Positions 22,911 through 28,983 of a stretch of DNA of 32,690 bases are shown piece by piece. The translations under genes and the position numbers were made by a program. The stretch's first letter is position 1, and each line of letters starts with the position of its first letter. Under the pieces are notes generated by a model that saw only the letters and a program-made list of their open reading frames with translations, made no database searches and had not been told where the DNA came from. Source of the DNA: Actinomycetota bacterium (GTDB lineage: Bacteria > Actinomycetota > Acidimicrobiia > Acidimicrobiales > Ilumatobacteraceae); the NCBI GenBank assembly GCA_017856115.1, contig JAFMFM010000020.1:1-32690 (forward strand), written 5' to 3'.

Positions 22911-24092
22911 CTAGGCGTGCACGGGTTGTTGGGGGGTGCCACCGCGAACTACCCAACGATCTCCTGCCAGTAATCGCGCACCGGCAACGAGCGACGTCAT
23001 GACCACCCCGGCGATCACGAACGTGGTGGTGCGTCCCAACACCTCGTATGACACACCGGCGAACGACGCCGACACACCGCCCGTGAGCGTTTGCATTCCA
23101 CCCAACAGGCCCTGTGCACCAGCCTGGCGTTCCGTGGGTGCCACCATTCCCACCGCAACCCCGGAACTGGTCACCGTCATACCGTCGTTCAATGTGTGAA
23201 CCAGAAATACTGCCATGAGAAGCCATGGAATCGAGAGCGCTCCGTACAGGGTCATGCAAGCGGCACCGAACAGCATTCCGAATCCTCCGGCTCGGAAGGG
23301 TCCGATGTGCTGCACGAACCGGCCACCGTACGGCGCCATGAACACCATCGGCAGCACGAAGAGTGTCACACCAGTGTTCGCCATCCATGTTGGAGCATCG
23401 AGATCTTTCATCATCAGGGCCCACAACGAATCGAACGTACCGATCATGAAGAACACGGCAATACCGATGAGCACGCCCGCGGCAATGGCCCGGTCACGCA
23501 GCAGGTCGACGGCGAAACGTTCGGTCGGGTGGTCCTCCGCGGCGGTCTCGGGGATCCGCATGGTGAAGATCACGATCGAAATCACCAGGAGGACCGTTCC
23601 GATAAGTAGGAACGGCGCCGGGATGCCGAAAGAGTCGACCAGGAAGAGTGAGATGACCGGTCCGGCCGCGAAGCCTCCAACTTCGCACGACAGTACTCGT
23701 CCCAGATTTCGGCCGAGGTTGTCCGGCTCGCTCACGATGATGACGCGGCGCATCGCGGGCAGGGCACATCCCAGCCCGATGCCCGAGAGGAATCGAGCCC
23801 CGAGCAATTCCGGCAATGAATTCGAGAACGCCATGGCGAAGTTCCCGATGATGGCGAGTGACAAACCAAGGAAGATGAGCTGGCGCGAGCGACCTCGGTC
23901 GGCCATCGGCGCGATGGTGAGTTGGGCGAAGAACGAGGTGAAGAAGCCGATTGCAATCACCAAGCCGAGCGCACCCTCACTGATTCCGAACTCCTCGCGA
24001 TAATCATCCAGCATGGTGAACATCACCCCGTAGGCGGATGACTTCACGGCAATGGCCACGAACAATGCGATGAGCAATCGCCTGCGTGGCAC
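22911..24092 (-). CDS. Major facilitator superfamily transporter
   Basis: A 393-residue inner-membrane transporter with about 12 hydrophobic segments in two halves. Between helices 2 and 3 the loop APMADRGRSRQLIFLGL matches the MFS G-x3-D-R-x-G-R/K signature, and helix 4 has GARFLSGIGLGCALPAMRRVI. The sequence resembles drug or metabolite efflux members, but the substrate cannot be told. The start is GTG at 24092, set by TAGCCT at -12 to -7. It is divergent from an aldehyde dehydrogenase and probably co-transcribed with the Nudix gene downstream. Confidence 0.9.
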   Translation of the reverse strand: MPRRRLLIALFVAIAVKSSAYGVMFTMLDDYREEFGISEGALGLVIAIGFFTSFFAQLTIAPMADRGRSRQLIFLGLSLAIIGNFAMAFSNSLPELLGARFLSGIGLGCALPAMRRVIIVSEPDNLGRNLGRVLSCEVGGFAAGPVISLFLVDSFGIPAPFLLIGTVLLVISIVIFTMRIPETAAEDHPTERFAVDLLRDRAIAAGVLIGIAVFFMIGTFDSLWALMMKDLDAPTWMANTGVTLFVLPMVFMAPYGGRFVQHIGPFRAGGFGMLFGAACMTLYGALSIPWLLMAVFLVHTLNDGMTVTSSGVAVGMVAPTERQAGAQGLLGGMQTLTGGVSASFAGVSYEVLGRTTTFVIAGVVMTSLVAGARLLAGDRWVVRGGTPQQPVHA

Positions 24093-24129
24093 GCAGCGAG
24101 GCTACTGACCCATCTGCGACAATGGAGGC
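24093..24129. promoter_or_regulatory. Divergent promoters MFS/aldehyde dehydrogenase
   Basis: Minus strand: TAGCCT (24104 down to 24099) at -12 to -7 of the MFS GTG. Plus strand: GACAAT (24118-24123) at -12 to -7 of the aldehyde dehydrogenase GTG, one mismatch from TANNNT but preceded by TGC, an extended -10. GGAGG ends only one base before that GTG, too close to serve as a ribosome-binding site. Confidence 0.5.
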
Positions 24130-25509
24130 GTGAGCGTCATCGAGGTACTCAATCCGTTCGACCAATCCCTGGTTGGCACGGTTCCTCGCGCCGGTACTGG
24201 TGATTGTCTCGCCGCCGTCGACACGGCGCACGATGCGTTTCCCGCATGGCGTACGACGGCACCGCGCGTGCGGGCGGAAGTGCTGCGCAAGGCCTTCGAG
24301 TTGATGGTTGCCGAGCACGACGCGCTGTCGCGACTGATCGTTCGTGAAAATGGCAAGGTCCTCGCCGATGCGAGGGCGGAGGTCACCTATGCCGCAGAGT
24401 TCCTGCGCTGGTTCAGCGAGGAGGCCGTGCGAATCGACGGTGACTATCGACGTGCGCCATCCGGTTCCAACTGGCTGTTGGTATCACGTCAGCCAGTCGG
24501 CGTGTCGTTGCTGGCGACTCCGTGGAACTTTCCCGCGGCCATGGCCACCCGCAAGATAGGACCCGCCCTCGCAGCGGGTTGCACCGTGGTGTTGAAGCCG
24601 GCAAGCGACACGCCGCTAACGGCACTTGCCATCTGCGACATCCTTCGTCGCGCAGGCGTACCCGATGGCGTGGTCAACGTCGTCGTGCCCGACCCACCAG
24701 GTGACGCGGTGTCAGCGATGCTGGCCTCGGGCAAGGTGCGAAAGTTGTCGTTCACCGGCTCCACCCGGGTTGGTGCATTGTTGTTGGCGCAAGCCGCTCA
24801 GCGGATCATCAATTGTTCGATGGAGTTGGGTGGCAATGCTCCGTTGGTGGTGTTCGACGATGCCGACGTGGAGGTGGCAGTCGACGGTGCAATGCTGGCC
24901 AAGATGCGCAATGGAGGGGCCGCGTGTACGGCGGCCAACCGCTTCTTCGTCCACGAAACCATCCACGACAGATTCGTCGAAGCATTTACACAACGGATGT
25001 CGTCGTTGGTGCTCGGCAACGGCATGGATGCCGCAACGCACGTGGGACCACTCATCACTCGAGCACAACAAGACAACGTTGCATCCCTGGTCGACGAAGC
25101 CGTCGCGAGTGGAGCAACCGTGGTGTGTGGAGGCAGGCGCGCGAGCGACGAGTCGTTTGGCTACCACCCAACGGTGCTCACCGATGTGGGATTCGATGCA
25201 GCGATCCTGAAGGATGAGGTGTTCGGCCCGGTTGCTCCGATCGTGAGGTTTCGTGATGCCGACGACATCGTCACCCACTGCAATTCGGTGGAGCACGGAC
25301 TGGTGTCGTACGTATTCACCCGCGATGTGGCCAAGGGATTGCGATTCGCCGAAGCATTGGAGACCGGAATGGTCGGACTCAACCGTGGTCTCGTCAGCGA
25401 CCCAGCCGCACCGTTCGGTGGGGTCAAGGCTTCGGGCATCGGACGAGAAGGCGGCCATGACGGCTTGCTGGCGTTCCTTGAAACCAAGTATGTAGCGGGT
25501 AATTGGTAG
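24130..25509 (+). CDS. NAD(P)-dependent aldehyde dehydrogenase (succinate-semialdehyde type)
   Basis: A 459-residue aldehyde dehydrogenase oxidising an aldehyde to the acid. Motifs are TPWNFPAAMATRKIGPAL (oxyanion Asn133), VLKPASDTP (Lys156, coenzyme), FTGSTRVG, MELGGNAPLVVFDDADV with the general base Glu232, and GGAACTAANRFFV with the nucleophile Cys266. The overall pattern resembles GabD-type succinate-semialdehyde dehydrogenases, although the usual GQTC is GAAC here, so the substrate is uncertain. The start is GTG at 24130. It is 103 bases upstream of the cyclopropane synthase gene, too far to assume one operon. Confidence 0.9.
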   Translation: MSVIEVLNPFDQSLVGTVPRAGTGDCLAAVDTAHDAFPAWRTTAPRVRAEVLRKAFELMVAEHDALSRLIVRENGKVLADARAEVTYAAEFLRWFSEEAVRIDGDYRRAPSGSNWLLVSRQPVGVSLLATPWNFPAAMATRKIGPALAAGCTVVLKPASDTPLTALAICDILRRAGVPDGVVNVVVPDPPGDAVSAMLASGKVRKLSFTGSTRVGALLLAQAAQRIINCSMELGGNAPLVVFDDADVEVAVDGAMLAKMRNGGAACTAANRFFVHETIHDRFVEAFTQRMSSLVLGNGMDAATHVGPLITRAQQDNVASLVDEAVASGATVVCGGRRASDESFGYHPTVLTDVGFDAAILKDEVFGPVAPIVRFRDADDIVTHCNSVEHGLVSYVFTRDVAKGLRFAEALETGMVGLNRGLVSDPAAPFGGVKASGIGREGGHDGLLAFLETKYVAGNW

Positions 25510-25612
25510 ACGAATTCCTCGATGTCCCACCGTTGTGGCACCGTTTCATTTCGGGTGCTGTCGCGTTGCCACTGAGTAGCAACCGCGGAGATTCGCTGGC
25601 ACACTAAAAAAC
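25510..25612 (+). promoter_or_regulatory. Intergenic region with hairpins and cfa promoter candidate
   Basis: The longest gap in the window. GCACC (25538-25542) pairs with GGTGC (25554-25558) around a T-rich loop. A second hairpin pairs GCGTTGC (25563-25569) with GCAACCGC (25579-25586) with one bulged base. Near the cfa ATG, TGG-CACACT (CACACT at 25600-25605, -13 to -8) resembles an extended -10 with one mismatch. No Shine-Dalgarno is close to the ATG. Confidence 0.4.
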
Positions 25613-26728
25613 ATGGGAGCCGGCGCTCGCAGGATTTGCACCGATTTGTTGTCGGAAGCGGGAGTGCCGATCGACGGCGATGCTTCGTTCGCGGTGAAGG
25701 TTCATGATGAGCGTCTCTGGTCGCGCATCGTCGCGCAACGCCAACTGGGTCTGGGTGAGGCCTACATGGATGGCTGGTGGGACTGCGACCAGTTGGACGA
25801 GATGCTCACGCGAGTAATCGCCATCGACGCAGCACAGCGAATTCCGCTTCGACCACGAATTGCGTGGCATGCGGCCATGTCCACCATCGCCAACTATCAG
25901 ACCAGACGCCGCGCGACGCAGAATGCCCGTCATCACTACGACATCGGCAACGACCTCTACGAGCGCATGCTCGACAAGCGGATGATCTACTCGTGCGGCT
26001 ATTGGCAGCACGCCGAGAATCTCGACTCGGCGCAGGAAGCGAAGTTGGATCTCATCTGTCGAAAGCTCGAACTCGAGCCGGGGATGCGGCTACTCGACAT
26101 CGGCTGTGGGTGGGGTGGTTTCCTGCAGTTCGCGGCCGAACGCTATGGCATCATCGGTACCGGCATCTCCCCGGCGGTGCACCAGGTGTCGAAGGCCCGG
26201 GAGCGATGCGCCGGATTGCCGGTGACCATCCATGCAATGGAGTATCGCGACCTGACGGGGGAATTCGATCGGATCGTGTCCGTCGGGATGTTGGAGCACG
26301 TTGGTCCAAAGAATCTGGGGACCTTCTTCGACACGTGCGATCGATTGCTGGTGGACGGCGGGATGATGTTGCACCACACCATCGGGTCGACGGTGTCGAA
26401 GCATCACAGTGATCCTTTCTTCGATCGCTACATCTTCCCGGGAGGCGTGCTTCCGTCACTCGCGCAGTTCACCGAGGCGGCCGAACCAAAGTGGGTGATT
26501 GAAGACGTCCACAACTTCGGACCGGACTACGACCGAACGCTCATGGCATGGAACACCAACATCGAGGCACGTTGGGCGGAAATTCCGCATTACGACGAGC
26601 GTTTCCGCCGAATGTGGAGGTTCTACGTGTTGGGTTCGGCGGCCGGTTTTCGCGCGCGATCGCTGCAACTCTGGCAGGTGGTGCTACGACGCAAGGGCCG
26701 AGCACCCCGCTACAGCGCCGCCCGCTGA
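25613..26728 (+). CDS. cfa: Cyclopropane-fatty-acyl-phospholipid synthase family methyltransferase
   Basis: SAM-dependent enzyme that adds a methylene (or methyl) group across the double bond of phospholipid acyl chains at the membrane surface. The 371-residue protein has GEAYMDGWWDCDQLDE, HYDIGNDLYERML (108-120), MIYSCGYW (124-131), the SAM loop LDIGCGWGGF (161-170), VSVGMLEHVG with the bicarbonate-binding Glu228, and PGGVLPSLAQ near the C-terminus. The length is close to E. coli Cfa. Mycolic-acid-type methyltransferases are related but shorter. The last 19 bases overlap the convergent DoxX gene. Confidence 0.93.
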   Translation: MGAGARRICTDLLSEAGVPIDGDASFAVKVHDERLWSRIVAQRQLGLGEAYMDGWWDCDQLDEMLTRVIAIDAAQRIPLRPRIAWHAAMSTIANYQTRRRATQNARHHYDIGNDLYERMLDKRMIYSCGYWQHAENLDSAQEAKLDLICRKLELEPGMRLLDIGCGWGGFLQFAAERYGIIGTGISPAVHQVSKARERCAGLPVTIHAMEYRDLTGEFDRIVSVGMLEHVGPKNLGTFFDTCDRLLVDGGMMLHHTIGSTVSKHHSDPFFDRYIFPGGVLPSLAQFTEAAEPKWVIEDVHNFGPDYDRTLMAWNTNIEARWAEIPHYDERFRRMWRFYVLGSAAGFRARSLQLWQVVLRRKGRAPRYSAAR

Positions 26729-27081
26729 CGGCGAGCCATTACGACCGTCCACCAGATGAGTGGTATCTGGAGTGGCAGTCGCCCGTAGGCGACGAGTCGC
26801 TCCGACAATTCCCGATCACGCCAATCCCAGGCCATATAGATGTTGGCCGGGTACACCGCCAGGAAGAGTGCCGCCGCGGCCCACAACGCCGTTCGACGTG
26901 TGCGGCGTACGAGCACACCAACCCCAACGATGACTTCGGCGACACCACTCAGATACGTGGCGAGTCGCTCCGAACCGGGGAGCGCAGGAGGAACGATGGC
27001 ATCGAAGAATTCAGGATTCACAAAGTGTGAAATCCCCGCACCGAGCAGGAAGAAAGCGAGTAGTTTCTCTCCACGAGTCAT
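26710..27081 (-). CDS. DoxX-family membrane protein
   Basis: A 123-residue protein with about four hydrophobic segments, starting EKLLAFFLLGAGISHFVNPEFFDAIVPP, the DoxX/DUF6640-like opening (G-x-x-HF-x-x-P-x-F-F). GVAEVIVGVGVLVRRTRR matches the second helix motif of the family. DoxX-like proteins are small membrane subunits linked to quinone or thiosulfate redox chemistry in some organisms; here the function is unknown. TAGTCT at -12 to -7 of the ATG predicts a leaderless mRNA. It is convergent with cfa (19-base overlap) and divergent from the DUF4916 gene. Confidence 0.8.
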   Translation of the reverse strand: MTRGEKLLAFFLLGAGISHFVNPEFFDAIVPPALPGSERLATYLSGVAEVIVGVGVLVRRTRRTALWAAAALFLAVYPANIYMAWDWRDRELSERLVAYGRLPLQIPLIWWTVVMARRQRAAL

Positions 27082-27087
27082 GCGCGA

Positions 27088-27110
27088 AGACTAGGTCGTC
27101 GTGCACGACC
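27088..27110. promoter_or_regulatory. DoxX -10 next to an inverted repeat
   Basis: TAGTCT (27093 down to 27088, minus strand) is the DoxX -10. Directly adjacent, GGTCGT (27094-27099) and ACGACC (27105-27110) form a perfect 6-bp dyad with a 5-base centre. It covers about -13 to -29 of DoxX and lies upstream of the DUF4916 gene, a suitable place for a repressor or activator site. Confidence 0.45.
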
Positions 27111-27143
27111 CCGCCCCGACGGAGGACGCCGAGAACCCACCAC

Positions 27144-27680
27144 ATGACTGATCGCATCGACACACGCACGAATTGGTTGGACCCGCAACAGTTGAACGCC
27201 GTCCGCGATCAAGTGCCCCTGGTGTACGTTGACGCCGTCCCGGTGCGAATCGATGACCAAGGCAACGTGACCCATGTCGGGATGTTGCTGCGACAAGCTC
27301 CCGACGGGAGCATCTCGCGTACCGTCGTATCGGGTCGTGTGTTGCTGAACGAGAGAATTCGTGAAGCATTGTTGCGTCACTTGGAGAAGGATCTCGGACC
27401 ACTTGCACTTCCCAAGATTCCACCGGAGCCCGCTCCCTTCACCGTGGTGGAGTATTTTCCGGATCCCACCATGTCGGGTTTTCACGACCCCCGTCAACAC
27501 GCGGTGAGCCTTGCCTTCGTCGTACCGGTCTCGGGGGATTGTCAGCCCACTCAAGCCGCCCTCGACTTGGCGTGGTATTCACCCGTCGAGGCGGTGAGCG
27601 ATCAAGTTCGTCGCGAGATGACGAGTGGACACGATCGACTCATCCGACTGGCCTTGGCGTCCGTCGGCGTGCTGCCGTAG
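27144..27680 (+). CDS. DUF4916 Nudix-fold protein
   Basis: A 178-residue actinobacterial protein of the DUF4916/Nudix group. VPLVYVDAVPVR, GMLLRQAPDGSISRTVVSGRVL, LRHLEKDLGPLALP, FTVVEYFPDP and HDPRQHAVSLAFVVPV are recognisable family blocks. The Nudix-box position (64-86) is degenerate: G64 and E70 are kept, but REUxEE reads RHLEKD, so two of the usual acidic metal ligands are His79 and Lys82. It may not be a conventional pyrophosphohydrolase. The start ATG 27144 matches the family N-terminus; the open frame extends upstream into the DoxX promoter and was rejected. GGAGG lies 18 bases upstream, too far for a normal Shine-Dalgarno, and no leaderless -10 is seen. Confidence 0.8.
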   Translation: MTDRIDTRTNWLDPQQLNAVRDQVPLVYVDAVPVRIDDQGNVTHVGMLLRQAPDGSISRTVVSGRVLLNERIREALLRHLEKDLGPLALPKIPPEPAPFTVVEYFPDPTMSGFHDPRQHAVSLAFVVPVSGDCQPTQAALDLAWYSPVEAVSDQVRREMTSGHDRLIRLALASVGVLP

Positions 27681-27711
27681 GGCAGCCGTCGCTCGGGGGC
27701 GACTACGGCTG
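27671..27711. terminator. Two mutually exclusive hairpins at convergent gene ends
   Basis: GCTGCC (27671-27676) pairs with GGCAGC (27681-27686), with the DUF4916 stop codon in the loop. An alternative stem pairs CAGCCGTCGC (27683-27692) with GCGAC-TA-CGGCTG (27699-27711), ten pairs with a short bulge. The two share bases 27683-27686, so only one can form at a time. No T tract follows. It is probably a bidirectional transcription end or 3'-end stabiliser. Confidence 0.4.
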
Positions 27712-28026
27712 TCGTCGGCGACGTCGAACCCGGGACCTACGTCGACCAGGGGGTGGGGCGAACACCTCGAGTGCCTCGCCATTGGGTTGCTCGAGGGTGA
27801 GCGAGATTCCGTCACCAATGTCCTCGGGCTCGGTTGACGCTTCGATCACGACGGCGGGTTCTTCCTTGGGTTTTCGCCCCAGGAGACGATCGAAGGCCAC
27901 CATTCCACCCGCCAACATTGCGCCGACGGTTCCGTAACGCTGGGCGGCACGACGCACCATGTGAGCGGATTCAGGCAGTGCCGCGGGTTCGGTCGGGTTG
28001 GTCGGCTCCGTTGATTCATTCGTCAC
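27703..28026 (-). CDS. Small hypothetical protein with arginine-rich C-terminus
   Basis: A 107-residue protein not recognised as a named family. It has a Thr/Glu/Pro-rich N-terminus, a single hydrophobic or amphipathic stretch at about 31-47 (YGTVGAMLAGGMVAFDR), an acidic middle, and a C-terminus with nine arginines in the last 14 residues. I start it at GTG 28026 because TAGTTT lies at -13 to -8, near the leaderless spacing used in this genome. An ATG at 28068 would add 14 residues without a promoter signal. It is divergent from nei2 and shares an operator-rich spacer with it. The basic tail could contact nucleic acid or membrane phosphates; this is speculation. Confidence 0.65.
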   Translation of the reverse strand: MTNESTEPTNPTEPAALPESAHMVRRAAQRYGTVGAMLAGGMVAFDRLLGRKPKEEPAVVIEASTEPEDIGDGISLTLEQPNGEALEVFAPPPGRRRSRVRRRRRQP

Positions 28027-28092
28027 GAAGTCCAAACTATTGAGAAAAGTGATCGAACAATCACTCATCGTCCGGTTCGTGACGAATACTCT
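28019..28092. promoter_or_regulatory. Divergent regulatory region with two copies of an 11-bp palindrome
   Basis: TTCGTCACGAA (28019-28029) overlaps the GTG of the small basic-tailed gene. TTCGTGACGAA (28076-28086) abuts the nei2 -10 TACTCT (28087-28092). The two are the same palindrome, differing only in the central base, with centres 57 bp apart. Between them AGTGAT (28048-28053) and ATCACT (28060-28065) form a second, unrelated dyad. TAGTTT (28039 down to 28034) is the opposing -10. Neither palindrome matches the actinobacterial LexA box GAAC-N4-GTTC. Confidence 0.5.
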
Positions 28093-28098
28093 TTCCGT

Positions 28099-28983
28099 AT
28101 GCCAGAAGGCGACACGATCTACCGCAGTGCTGCGGCACTACGAATTGCGCTGATCGGCAAGAAGATGGTGCGGTTCGAGGCCACACGACTCGACGGAGCC
28201 TCGCCCCGCGTGGGACAAACCATCGAAGAGGTTCGAAGTCACGGAAAACACCTGGAAATCGTGTGGGACGACGGGGTGGTGCTTCACACGCACATGCGGA
28301 TGACCGGTTCGTGGCACGTGTACCGAGTTGGCGAGCGTTGGCGCAAACCGCCGCATCGTGCGCGCGCGGTGATCGGTGTCGCCGACTGGGTGGCCGTCTG
28401 CTTCTCGGCACCGGTCGTTGAAACGTACCGGGACTTCGACCCACGGCGGCACCCGATCCTCGGGCGACTCGGTCCGGATTTGTGCCATGAGCGCCCTGAT
28501 ATCGACGAGTGTGTGGCGCGGATGCGAGCCTACGAACCATCCGACTGCACCATCGCGGAGGTTCTGTTGGATCAGCGGGTGATGTGTGGTGTCGGCAATG
28601 TGTATCGCTGCGAACTTCTCTGGGCATGCGAACTGAACCCATGGGCGAGGGTCGGTGAATTGTCGACCGACGAGTGTCGCGAGCTGGTGTCGCTCGCCCA
28701 CGAGATGTTGCGGGCGAACCTGGAGCGCGTGAATCGAATCACGACGGCGGCCGTGGACGGTGGCCTTGCGGTGTACGGACGACAGGGGAAATCATGCGGT
28801 CGATGCGGTGATCTGGTCCGGGTGACGCACCACGGTGAAGCAAATCGAGTGTTGTACTGGTGCGCTGGTTGCCAGACGATGCACACCCCATCGGTTACCG
28901 CTCCGCGACGACTCGCCGACGATACCCCGACGGATCAACACCCGGCAGCGAGAATGTTCGCCGAGCCGCTCGAGGAGCGCTAG
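28099..28983 (+). CDS. nei: Nei2-type DNA glycosylase / AP lyase (endonuclease VIII family)
   Basis: Bifunctional glycosylase that removes oxidised bases and nicks the strand. MPEGDT places the catalytic N-terminal Pro2 and Glu3, which are exposed after removal of Met1. Lys50 lies in the conserved HGKHL. MCGVGNVYRCE (162-172) is the helix-two-turn-helix motif, and C233-x2-C236...C255-x2-C258 is the zinc finger. The MPEGDT start and sequence style fit the actinobacterial Nei2 branch rather than Fpg (MPELPE). About 35 residues follow the zinc finger, longer than usual and of unknown role. The leaderless start is fixed by TACTCT at -12 to -7. Its stop shares CTAG with the convergent permease gene. 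Confidence 0.93.
   Translation: MPEGDTIYRSAAALRIALIGKKMVRFEATRLDGASPRVGQTIEEVRSHGKHLEIVWDDGVVLHTHMRMTGSWHVYRVGERWRKPPHRARAVIGVADWVAVCFSAPVVETYRDFDPRRHPILGRLGPDLCHERPDIDECVARMRAYEPSDCTIAEVLLDQRVMCGVGNVYRCELLWACELNPWARVGELSTDECRELVSLAHEMLRANLERVNRITTAAVDGGLAVYGRQGKSCGRCGDLVRVTHHGEANRVLYWCAGCQTMHTPSVTAPRRLADDTPTDQHPAARMFAEPLEER

Noticed and set aside
28027-28068. Alternative ATG start for the 107-aa basic-tailed protein
   Set aside because: It has no -10 at leaderless spacing and no Shine-Dalgarno, and it would place coding sequence over the central dyad. Not fully excluded.
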